A stretch of DNA of 64,000 nt from Stieleria neptunia. Its GTDB lineage: Bacteria; Planctomycetota; Planctomycetia; Pirellulales; Pirellulaceae. Below the pieces are notes generated by a model. It was not told the DNA's origin. It worked only from the letters and a program-made list of their open reading frames with translations, and made no database searches. Positions 1 through 7,263 of the stretch are shown here, piece by piece. The stretch covers positions 7,312,938-7,376,937 of the forward strand of contig NZ_CP037423.1 of the NCBI RefSeq assembly GCF_007754155.1, written 5' to 3'. Each line of letters begins with the position of its first letter. Positions within the stretch are counted from its first letter, which is position 1. A program made the translations under genes and the position numbers.

Positions 1-1
1 C

Positions 2-1354
2 GAAATGCTGCCGCTGTTCCGCTGGCGGTTCGCCGGCGAAACGCCACGCGAATTAAAATCGGTCCCACCCGGCGCGCTCGACACCGGCGAAACGGAGGGC
101 CAGGACCTGGCGTCTGAAACAGCGACCGAGACCCCCACGCCGGCCGTCACGTCGCACCAGTTTTTGGGCCCCAACCGCAACGGCGTCTACCCCGAACGCC
201 GATTTACCACGCCGACGTCCCTGTCGCAGGTGGACGTGTTGTGGGACCAGGGAATCGGCGAGGGATGGTCGTCCTTCGCCGTGGCCGGCGAGCATGCGAT
301 CACGTTGGAGCAACGTGACGACCAGGAATGTTTGACCTGCTATCGTCTTTCCGACGGCGAGTTGGTTTGGATGCAACAACACGCCGGCCGGCACGAGAAT
401 CAGTTCGGCGGAATCGGACCACGTTCGACGCCGACGATCCAGGGCGATCGAGTCTACGCGACCACGGCGACGGGGTTCTTGTGGTGTGTGGATCGATCGA
501 CCGGGGCCGTGCACTGGACCCGCAACCTGTTGGAACTGGCCGGCTGGAGCGGTCAAGATGCGTTTGAGGTCGCCGCACCCTGGGGTTATGCCTGCTCGCC
601 GCTGCTGGTCGACGGTCTGTGTGTCACCAGCCTCGGCGGTCCCGGCGTTGATCAACCCGTTCGCTCACTGGTGGCGCTGGATGCGGAATCCGGAGATGTG
701 GTGTGGCAGGCCGGTGACGACCAACTCAGTTACGCGTCGCCGATCGTGGCGACACTCGACGGCGAACGTCAAATCGTGTCGGTCAACGAGAAAACCGTCA
801 GCGGACATCAGATCCACGACGGCACCGTGCTGTGGACCTTTCCCTGGCCCGGTTCGACCAACACGGGAGCGAATTGTTCGTCGGCGGTGCCCGTCAAAGA
901 GAACCGTTTACTGGTCGGAAAAGGCTATAGCGGAGGCAGCGTGTTGGTCAGCGTGACCAAGGAAGGTTCCGGATGGACGACGTCGGATGTCTGGCGCAGC
1001 AGTCGTGTTTTGAAAACCAAATTCAATCACACCTGTGTCGCCGGCGACGTCGGCTATGGCATCGGCAACGGTTCCCTGCAGGCGGTCAACTTGGATGACG
1101 CGACGACGTACTGGACGCAACCGAGACGACGCCGCGCCGGGCAGGGACAAGCGGTGCTGGTCGGTGACGTGTTGGTCGTCCAGGACGAAACCGGTGATGT
1201 GGTGTTTGTCGAAGCGTCCGTCGATGACTATCACGAACTGTTTCGCATGCCCGCACTGGATTCGAAGACCTGGAACATCCCCACCGTCGCGGGCCGTCAC
1301 GTGCTGGTCCGAAACGACCGCCAAGCGATTTGTTTCCAGTTGCCACAGAAATAA
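2..1354 (+). CDS. PQQ-like beta-propeller protein, 5' partial
   Basis: About 450 residues are visible. The frame is open to the window edge, so the true start may lie upstream; the first ATG is at 5. Repeating blade-like units of the type WxxxxGDGxxxYASPIV, LVALDAESGDVVWQ and YRLSDGELVWMQ identify a pyrroloquinoline-quinone-like (BamB/WD-like) propeller, with a typical 'FLGPNRNGVYPE' entry motif near residue 53. In planctomycetes such proteins are abundant, usually extracytoplasmic, and mostly of unknown substrate; there is no evidence here for bound PQQ. Two residues before the visible ATG do not tell whether a signal peptide exists upstream. A 26-bp perfect palindrome follows the stop immediately. 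The family call is firm; the function is unknown. Confidence 0.8.
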   Translation, partial: EMLPLFRWRFAGETPRELKSVPPGALDTGETEGQDLASETATETPTPAVTSHQFLGPNRNGVYPERRFTTPTSLSQVDVLWDQGIGEGWSSFAVAGEHAITLEQRDDQECLTCYRLSDGELVWMQQHAGRHENQFGGIGPRSTPTIQGDRVYATTATGFLWCVDRSTGAVHWTRNLLELAGWSGQDAFEVAAPWGYACSPLLVDGLCVTSLGGPGVDQPVRSLVALDAESGDVVWQAGDDQLSYASPIVATLDGERQIVSVNEKTVSGHQIHDGTVLWTFPWPGSTNTGANCSSAVPVKENRLLVGKGYSGGSVLVSVTKEGSGWTTSDVWRSSRVLKTKFNHTCVAGDVGYGIGNGSLQAVNLDDATTYWTQPRRRRAGQGQAVLVGDVLVVQDETGDVVFVEASVDDYHELFRMPALDSKTWNIPTVAGRHVLVRNDRQAICFQLPQK

Positions 1355-1358
1355 AACA

Positions 1359-1418
1359 GTGGCGTAAGCTTCCAGCTTGCGATTCGAACTGCAATCGCAA
1401 GCTGGAAGCTTACGCCAC
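1359..1418. repeat. Perfect 26-bp-arm palindrome (dispersed element)
   Basis: Arms 1359-1384 and 1393-1418 are perfect reverse complements around an 8-nt loop, five bases after the stop of the propeller gene and 11 bp before the next ATG. The core is AAGCTTCCAGCTTGCGA. A single arm recurs at 15464-15488 and a relative occurs at 2539-2595. There is no T-tract, so it is a REP/BIME-like or MITE-like hairpin rather than a classical terminator, although it could attenuate read-through. Confidence 0.85.
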
Positions 1419-1429
1419 CGGGGGCCGAC

Positions 1430-2521
1430 ATGAACTCATCGACCGCATCTGCCGCCGAGCCGACGCCCTGGCTGTTCAGCCGGTCGGTCGACCTGATGAC
1501 CTTCGGTGGCAGTGCGCTGCTGGCCCTGGCGATGCTCGGCGTCGGCGGTGTGTTCGGTTGGCTGCACCAGGACACGCCCAGCTGGGCCTGGGTGGTCGCC
1601 ATTCTGTTGATCGATGTCGCCCACGTCTACGCGACGGGATTTCGCGTCTATTTCGATCGCGCCGAACTGGCACGGCGACCGTGGTTGTACGCGTTGACGC
1701 CCGGATTGGCGTTTGCCATCAGCTGGGCCCTGTACAGCGAAAGTGTCGACGTGTTTTGGCGCTGTTTGGCCTATTTGGCGGTGTTCCACTTCATCCGCCA
1801 GCAATACGGCTGGGTGGCACTGTATCGCAACAAAGCCGGCGAAACGAATCGTTGGGGCCGCCGGATCGACACCGCCGCGATCTATCTGGCGACCGTGTAT
1901 CCGCTGGTCTATTGGCACTGTCACCTGCCCCGGGAATTCTGGTGGTTTCGCCCCGATGACTTCGCCTCGTTTTCGCTGGACTGGTCACTCTACCTGGCGC
2001 CGCTGTACTGGTCGGCGATGGCGGCGTATGTCGTCAAAGCGATCGGGTTGGCGGTGACTAGGCGTCGATTCAACCCCGGCAAGGATCTGGTCGTGGCGAC
2101 AACCGCGGTGTGTTGGTATCTGGGAATCATCACGTTCAATTCTGATTATGCGTTCACCGTGACCAACGTGATCATTCACGGGATTCCCTACATGGTCCTG
2201 GTCTACTGGTACCACCAGACAGCCACACCAACGCAATCACAAGCGCTGCCCTCGGTGGGGATGCGACTGTCGCGTTTCATCGGACTGATTTGGATCTTGG
2301 CCTACGTCGAAGAACTGGTCTGGGATCGCGGCGTTTGGCACCAGCGGTCCTGGTTGTTCGGCACGCCGTGGAATCTTGAATCGGTGGAATTGATCCTGGT
2401 GCCGCTGTTGGCCGTTCCGCAGATCACACACTACGTACTGGACGGTTTCATTTGGAAGCGGCGAACGAGCGCGAAGTTCGCGACGTTGGCGAGCCCGACG
2501 GGGGAACGCTCGGTGCGTTAG
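1430..2521 (+). CDS. Polytopic membrane protein, unknown function
   Basis: The 363-residue product has roughly eight to ten hydrophobic segments, for example residues 25-45 (FGGSALLALAMLGVGGVFG), 53-72, 88-104, 118-135, about 150-165, 185-205, 220-235, 240-260 and 280-300. It is therefore an integral inner-membrane protein. Charged or aromatic loops such as FRVYFDRAELARRPW and YHQTATPTQSQALP separate the helices. I recognise no enzyme or transporter signature. It starts at ATG 1430, 12 bp after the 26-bp palindrome, so co-transcription with the preceding gene is possible but would cross that hairpin. Another palindrome of the same family follows its stop. Confidence 0.75.
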   Translation: MNSSTASAAEPTPWLFSRSVDLMTFGGSALLALAMLGVGGVFGWLHQDTPSWAWVVAILLIDVAHVYATGFRVYFDRAELARRPWLYALTPGLAFAISWALYSESVDVFWRCLAYLAVFHFIRQQYGWVALYRNKAGETNRWGRRIDTAAIYLATVYPLVYWHCHLPREFWWFRPDDFASFSLDWSLYLAPLYWSAMAAYVVKAIGLAVTRRRFNPGKDLVVATTAVCWYLGIITFNSDYAFTVTNVIIHGIPYMVLVYWYHQTATPTQSQALPSVGMRLSRFIGLIWILAYVEELVWDRGVWHQRSWLFGTPWNLESVELILVPLLAVPQITHYVLDGFIWKRRTSAKFATLASPTGERSVR

Positions 2522-2538
2522 GACCGTCAGAAGAATAA

Positions 2539-2595
2539 GTGGGAGAGGCTTCCAGCCTGTCATGGCGAAAACGACAGGCTGGAAGCCTGGCCCAC
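2539..2595. repeat. Imperfect palindrome, same family as 1359-1418
   Basis: Arms 2539-2561 and 2573-2595 (23 nt, two mismatches) pair around an 11-nt loop. The core GGCTTCCAGCCTGTC resembles the GCTTCCAGCTTGC core of 1359-1418. It lies between convergent genes and could act as a bidirectional terminator, but it has no obvious U-tract. Confidence 0.75.
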
Positions 2596-2614
2596 AATCG
2601 CCGCGGAAAAGAGG

Positions 2615-3871
2615 TCAGGACGTCGGCAATTCGTCGATCGTTTGACGCAGGATCGCGAGAATGGACGCACGGTCGTCCGAACTCAAGTGACGATACGCGT
2701 CGGAATCGTCTTGCCCGTTCAACACACGCCACAGCCGTTCATAGACCTTCGCTTTCAATTGCTCATCGAGCGCCGCAAAGGCCGGCGAATAGATCGTGTA
2801 GCTGCAGGGAAAACGGAACAGACGTTTCTTCAGATCGAACTGTCGCAATGATTTTCCGTCACCGGTCATCGGGCCTTTGGCGACAAAGTCCTGCTGAAAA
2901 CGCTCCGAACCTTTGATCTCGGATTCCAACCTCGCTTCATCGACGAACAACAGATGGTCGACGACCAACTTGGCCGATTCATCGATCACCGATTCCAGTT
3001 GCGCCCGCTGGCCCGGTGAATCCGTCGACGTGTAACGCGCTCGGCGGACGGCATAATTCGCATCGGTCAACCGATTGTGCATCTCCACCTGATGCTCCAA
3101 AACCATCAAGGCCACGATATCGCTGCCGGCGACGGGCCACCGTGAAAGGTCAAATTGGCGGCTGAGTGTTTCCGCGCTGGACTCACCAAATGAAACGAGT
3201 GCTTCGCCTTCCAAGAACGCGTTGCCCATGTGTTTCATCGATCCATGGTGGCCGGTCACGTACCAACCGCCCCAACGTTCTTCCAAGGGACTGGTGTGGT
3301 CGGTCACATATGTCTCAAGCAGCAAATTAATCTTGCCGCTGGGACGCGCCATCACACTTTGAACCGTGTGCACCGGGATCTTGCCGTGATCGACCGTTTT
3401 CTCATGACAGCCCAGGCAGCGAAAGTTCTCGCGCCGCATGTACGGTCGTCGCGGAGCCATCTGGATCGTGTAATAAACGGCACCGAGGTTGGGGTCGGCC
3501 ACCGAGAGTTCTAGCAACGAGCTGCCGCGAACCCAGCCCACATAAACCTCATCTCCAAAGTAAATCGCCCGGGGGTTGGTCGGTGAAATCCGTCCGGTCT
3601 GCAAACTGGTCTTGGAAAAGACGAGTGCTTGGGACGAAATCGGGACTTCCAACTCGCGGAGGATCGATCGCAGGTATCCGTATCCGTCTTCATAGACCAA
3701 TTCCAATTCCCCCGAATCCACTTTGTCGATCATCGCCGTCACGCGATTGTCACCCTTGGTTTCGGTGTAATTGATCGGCGGCTCGTCCAGGCGTGACTGG
3801 GCGTGGCAGATCGAAGGGGCGGCCACGAGCAACGCGAGCGTCAGCAGCCGGAGTGGTTTGAGGTCATGCAT
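2615..3871 (-). CDS. Secreted single-haem (CxxCH) protein of unknown function
   Basis: 418 residues. Residues 1-24 form a Sec signal peptide (LKPLRLLTLALLVAAPSICHA). A single c-type haem motif C152-L-G-C-H156 lies in the context 'ENFRCLGCHEKTVDHGKIPVHT'. The remainder is soluble and mixed alpha/beta, with no second CxxCH. The protein is therefore likely periplasmic with one covalently bound haem, perhaps an electron carrier or haem sensor. Planctomycetes have many orphan cytochrome-like proteins and I cannot name this family. The gene is convergent with the membrane protein upstream. The start at 3871 gives the signal peptide directly. Confidence 0.7.
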   Translation of the reverse strand: MHDLKPLRLLTLALLVAAPSICHAQSRLDEPPINYTETKGDNRVTAMIDKVDSGELELVYEDGYGYLRSILRELEVPISSQALVFSKTSLQTGRISPTNPRAIYFGDEVYVGWVRGSSLLELSVADPNLGAVYYTIQMAPRRPYMRRENFRCLGCHEKTVDHGKIPVHTVQSVMARPSGKINLLLETYVTDHTSPLEERWGGWYVTGHHGSMKHMGNAFLEGEALVSFGESSAETLSRQFDLSRWPVAGSDIVALMVLEHQVEMHNRLTDANYAVRRARYTSTDSPGQRAQLESVIDESAKLVVDHLLFVDEARLESEIKGSERFQQDFVAKGPMTGDGKSLRQFDLKKRLFRFPCSYTIYSPAFAALDEQLKAKVYERLWRVLNGQDDSDAYRHLSSDDRASILAILRQTIDELPTS

Positions 3872-4063
3872 CGGAGGTGGGGTCGATTGGGACCGGAAGG
3901 CGGGGGAGATGCCACACGAGGGCGAGTTCTCTGGCGAGTCTACGCCGGTTGCCAGGCACTCGCCAGTCTATCTTAGCGACACCGTAAATCGCGTGGGCGG
4001 AAAAGCAGGCGAGGGGAGCGAGCCGAAACGCTCAAGCGTCGCGGCACACTGGGTCGGCGCACA

Positions 4064-4143
4064 GATTGGTTGGTCAAAAGATTGGTTGGTCAAAAGATTG
4101 GTTGGTCAAAAGATTGGTTGGTCAAAAGATTGGTTGGTCAAAA
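4064..4143. repeat. Five tandem copies of a 16-bp unit
   Basis: Unit GATTGGTTGGTCAAAA is repeated five times without mismatch. Inverted versions of its TTTTGACCA(ATC) end lie at about 4195-4202 and 4209-4218, so single-stranded DNA or RNA could fold back. Similar isolated GGTCAAAAGAT strings occur at 5767-5777, and a TTTTGACCAAC string near 7239. The period and general look (TGGxxAAAxGAT) resemble the minisatellites at 61001 and 62547. Confidence 0.9.
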
Positions 4144-4266
4144 GATGGCGGCAGATCGGCCTCGCCGTCCGCCACGGGCTGAATTCTCAATTTTTTGACC
4201 ACCGCATTTTTTGACCAATCCGATTTCCGTGCAAATCAACAACCGGCGCGCCAACTCCCTTCGCGC

Positions 4267-4356
4267 TCACTGCGGAAACCGGTCCTGTTTCAAGACCGCT
4301 TTGGCAAGGTCCGTGACTTGACCGGGCAGGATCGGCTCGGGCTTGGGTTTGCTCAT
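4267..4356 (-). CDS. Possible 29-aa small protein or gene remnant
   Basis: An ATG at 4356 opens a 29-codon frame whose product begins MSKPKPEPILPGQ, is hydrophilic, and ends KQDRFPQ. The peptide composition looks protein-like and the preceding sequence is A+T-richer than the surroundings. Length alone gives little support, and no family is recognised. It may be a genuine small protein, or the 5' end of a decayed gene. Confidence 0.25.
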   Translation of the reverse strand: MSKPKPEPILPGQVTDLAKAVLKQDRFPQ

Positions 4357-4482
4357 GAATCGAGTATAGCGAATCTTTCTCGAATTTGGCGGTGCAGTTG
4401 AGAACGCGCCTTGGGCAACTTATGATGCACCCTGGCACCGCCTTCCAACTCTCCCCACCCGATCGCTCTGGATCACCTACTG

Positions 4483-5709
4483 ATGCGCTACCTCGTCGCC
4501 GTTCTCATCGTGGTCGGTTTCACCGTCACGTCATTCGCATCCAATTGGCCGGAGTTTCGAGGACCATCGGGGGACGGCCATGCCACTGATGCAAAGCTGC
4601 CGGTGACGATCGACCAGTCGGTGGTCAAATGGAAAACTCCGATTCACGGCAAAGGCTGGTCCTCGCCGGTGGTTTGGGACGACCAGATCTGGCTGACGAC
4701 GGCGACCGACGACGGCACCCGGATGTCCGTGATTTGTGTCGATCGCAACAGCGGCAAGATCGTGCACGATAAGGTCCTGCTGGAAAACGAAACCCCCGCG
4801 TTCTGCCACCCGATGAACAGCTACGCGACGCCGACGCCGGTGATCGAAGCCGGTCGCGTCTACATCCACTTCGGCAGCTACCTGACCGCCTGCTTAGACA
4901 CCTCCAACGCAAACGTCATCTGGAAACGCGAGGATTTGGAATGTGATCACCACCGCGGCCCCGCGTCATCGCCGATTCTGCATGACGGCAAGTTGTTCAT
5001 CGCGTATGACGGATACGATGTTCAATATGTGGTGGCACTGGATAAAGAAACCGGCCAGACGGTTTGGAAAACGAAACGCGAGATCGACTACGGCACCAAC
5101 GACGGTGACCGGATGAAAGCCTACTGCACCGGCCACGTCATCACCGTCAACGGCCAGGAACAATTGGTCTACCCCAGTGCCGTCGCGACGATCGCCTACG
5201 ACCCGTCCAACGGCCACCCCCTTTGGACCGCCTACCACGAAGGCATGAACGCGTCGGCCCGTCCGCTGTACGGCGACGGCCTGGTGTTCATCACCAACGG
5301 CATGGGGTCGATGATCGCGGTCAGCCCCGACGGCAAAGGAAACGTGACGGGGACACACATCGCCTGGTCTGCTCGAAAGAGTGTCGCCAAGAAATCGTCC
5401 CAGTTGCTCGTCGACGGCGTGCTGTACATGAACAGCGACGACGGCGTGATCTCGGCGCGCGATCCGAAAACCGGAGACGTCGTCTGGCAAGAACGAGCCG
5501 GCGGTTCCTTCGCCGCCTCGCCGATCTATGCCGATGGCCGCATCTATTGCTTCAGCACCGAAGGCGACATCCTGACATTCAAGCCCGGCGAGACCTACCA
5601 GGAACTGGCAAAAACGACGCTCGGCGACGGATTCATGGCCTCACCGGCGGTCGTCGCAGACCAACTGATCCTGCGCAGCAAGTCTGACTTGTATCTGATC
5701 CAGCCGTGA
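4483..5709 (+). CDS. Secreted PQQ-like (BamB-like) beta-propeller protein
   Basis: 408 residues with a signal peptide at 1-19 (MRYLVAVLIVVGFTVTSFAS) followed at once by the family entry motif NWPEFRGPSGDGHA. Blades are visible as repeating units: VVWDDQIWLTTATDDG, ICVDRNSGKIVHDK, ACLDTSNANVIWKRED, VALDKETGQTVWKTK, ARDPKTGDVVWQER. The size equals the usual single propeller (seven or eight blades). It is likely periplasmic or outer-surface; the ligand is unknown. The overall plan is the same as the truncated protein at the window start, suggesting a locally dispersed paralogue family. It stands alone on this strand between two minus-strand genes. Confidence 0.85.
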   Translation: MRYLVAVLIVVGFTVTSFASNWPEFRGPSGDGHATDAKLPVTIDQSVVKWKTPIHGKGWSSPVVWDDQIWLTTATDDGTRMSVICVDRNSGKIVHDKVLLENETPAFCHPMNSYATPTPVIEAGRVYIHFGSYLTACLDTSNANVIWKREDLECDHHRGPASSPILHDGKLFIAYDGYDVQYVVALDKETGQTVWKTKREIDYGTNDGDRMKAYCTGHVITVNGQEQLVYPSAVATIAYDPSNGHPLWTAYHEGMNASARPLYGDGLVFITNGMGSMIAVSPDGKGNVTGTHIAWSARKSVAKKSSQLLVDGVLYMNSDDGVISARDPKTGDVVWQERAGGSFAASPIYADGRIYCFSTEGDILTFKPGETYQELAKTTLGDGFMASPAVVADQLILRSKSDLYLIQP

Positions 5710-5791
5710 CGCCATGGCCCGGACGGCTTGTTGATGCTCCGGTCCTCCGGTGCAGTGGAAACCGGCGGGTCAAAAGATGTAGGAGCCCGAT

Positions 5792-7075
5792 TCACTCGGT
5801 TCGACGTGGCGGAGCGGCCAGGTCCAGAAAGACCATGTGTGATGGATTGCCGACCGCGGCGTAGTGGCCGGTGAAATCGAGCGCGCCGGTTTGACGATTC
5901 ACTTTGAAGATCGCGATGTGGTCGGCTCGTTGGTTCAGGCAATAGAAGAATCGGCCTGTCGGGTCAAAGCTGAAGCTACGTGGATAGTTCCCGCGCGTCC
6001 ACTCTTCGCCCACAAACGTCAGCTCCCCGTCGTCGCCGACGGCAAAGATTCCCACGCTGTCGTGCAAGCGGTTGCCGGCGTAAACGAATCCGCCATCGTC
6101 AGACACCAAGATCTCGGAGCAGAAATTGCTGCCGACAAACCCCGGCGGCAAGGTCGAGACGGTTTGTCGCGCGGCCAACTGCCCCGCGTCCGCATCGTAG
6201 TCGAACAAGACGATCGTCGAGCCTTCTTCCTGGATTGAATAAAACCAGCGTCCGTTGGGGTGAAAATGAAAATGTCGCGGTCCGTCTCCCGGTGGCAATG
6301 AGATCGCCGCCGGATCGTTGGGGGTCAAGGCTCCGGTTTGCTCGTCGAACTGCCAGAGAAAGAGCTTGTCCAAGCCCAGGTCGGCGTGCATCACATACTT
6401 TCCCGACGGATCGGATTGAATCATGTGGGCGTGGGTGCGATCGTGGCCGCTGATGGCAAAGCTGCCCGCCGGCGCGTGGGTTGCTCGCGTCGGTCCGATC
6501 GTGCCGGTGTCCTGCTTGACCTGGACCGGTTCACCCAAACGCCCGTCCGCGTTGACCGGCAGCACCGCAACGCTACCGCCGAAATAGTTGGCGACCAGAA
6601 CAAACCGTCCGCTGGGATGAATGCTGATATAGGTCGGACCGGCGCCGCCGCTTCGCACGGTGCCCATCAACGTCAACTTGCCGCTGGATCGGTCGATCGA
6701 AAACGTGCTGACCGAACCTTCCTTACCCTCACCGACGCGATCGGTTTCGTTGGCAGAATACAGCCGTGTTCCCGCAGCGTTGACGGCCAAACAACTGGGA
6801 CTTGTCCCCATCCGCTGCGTGCCGATCTCGGTCAACTCTCCCGTCTGGCGATCGACTTGAAACAGATGGATCCCCCGTCCATTGCCCGGCGGCAGATCCA
6901 CTTGCGTCGGCAACACATCCTGCAGCGGCGAGCTGAACGTGCCGACATAGGCGATCAACGGCGGCGCATCGGATTCTGCGTGGGCAACACCACCGGCAAC
7001 CGGGCCGACCGCGGCCAAGGCGACCGAAGTCTTTAAGAACGAACGTCGAGATCGGGAGAGTTGATTCATCTTCAT
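5792..7075 (-). CDS. Lactonase-family seven-bladed propeller, Tat-exported
   Basis: 427 residues. The N-terminus RSRRSFLKTSVALAAVGPVAGGVAHA is a twin-arginine signal with a cleavage-like AHA. The mature part carries the lactonase (6-phosphogluconolactonase-like, PF10282) blade signatures: YVGTFSS, ANGRGIHLFQVDRQTGELTE, SPSCLAVNAAGTRLYSANE, GPTYISIHPSGRFVLVANY, GPRHFHFHPNGRWFYSIQEE, YPRSFSFDPTGRFFYCLNQ. Members cleave lactones such as 6-phosphogluconolactone or act on cyclic sugar esters; Tat export makes a cytosolic pentose-phosphate role unlikely here. ATG 7075 was chosen; ATG 7069 also keeps the Tat motif. Confidence 0.85.
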   Translation of the reverse strand: MKMNQLSRSRRSFLKTSVALAAVGPVAGGVAHAESDAPPLIAYVGTFSSPLQDVLPTQVDLPPGNGRGIHLFQVDRQTGELTEIGTQRMGTSPSCLAVNAAGTRLYSANETDRVGEGKEGSVSTFSIDRSSGKLTLMGTVRSGGAGPTYISIHPSGRFVLVANYFGGSVAVLPVNADGRLGEPVQVKQDTGTIGPTRATHAPAGSFAISGHDRTHAHMIQSDPSGKYVMHADLGLDKLFLWQFDEQTGALTPNDPAAISLPPGDGPRHFHFHPNGRWFYSIQEEGSTIVLFDYDADAGQLAARQTVSTLPPGFVGSNFCSEILVSDDGGFVYAGNRLHDSVGIFAVGDDGELTFVGEEWTRGNYPRSFSFDPTGRFFYCLNQRADHIAIFKVNRQTGALDFTGHYAAVGNPSHMVFLDLAAPPRRTE

Positions 7076-7160
7076 AAGTGGCAGAAGGGTGGGAAGGTTA
7101 CAAAGGCAAGGCGATCATTCTGATCGAAAGGAGTAGGCGTAGGTCAGGCTGTGCCTGACG

Positions 7161-7228
7161 GAGCGTCGGCATGCACAGCATGCCCTACGCGGCTGAGCGT
7201 CGGCATGCACAGCATGCCCTACGCGGCT
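7161..7228. repeat. Direct duplication of a 34-bp palindromic element
   Basis: Two identical 34-bp copies lie head to tail, 7161-7194 and 7195-7228. Each contains the short hairpin GGCATGCACAGCATGCC. A further small palindrome, GTCAGGCTGTGCCTGAC, precedes them at 7143-7159. The array sits between the two minus-strand genes and looks like a REP-type dispersed element, not a gene. Confidence 0.85.
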
Positions 7229-7263
7229 GCCCCCCTATTTTGACCAACAAAATCTTCCTATCC

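Larger units (their letters stand above)
3872..4482. other. Gene-poor spacer with tandem repeat and tiny ORF
   Basis: This 611-bp gap separates the haem protein from the next propeller gene. It holds the 16-bp tandem array at 4064-4143, two inverted TTTTTTGACCA copies near 4193-4216 that can pair with repeat units, and one 29-codon minus-strand ORF (4267-4356). Nothing else coding is convincing. Confidence 0.6.

Noticed and set aside
1359..1418. Rho-independent terminator
   Set aside because: Strong stem but no T-tract on either strand, and relatives occur elsewhere as dispersed elements.
3771..4214. 147-residue plus-strand frame
   Set aside because: Its second half only translates the 16-bp tandem repeats and its first half overlaps the haem-protein start.
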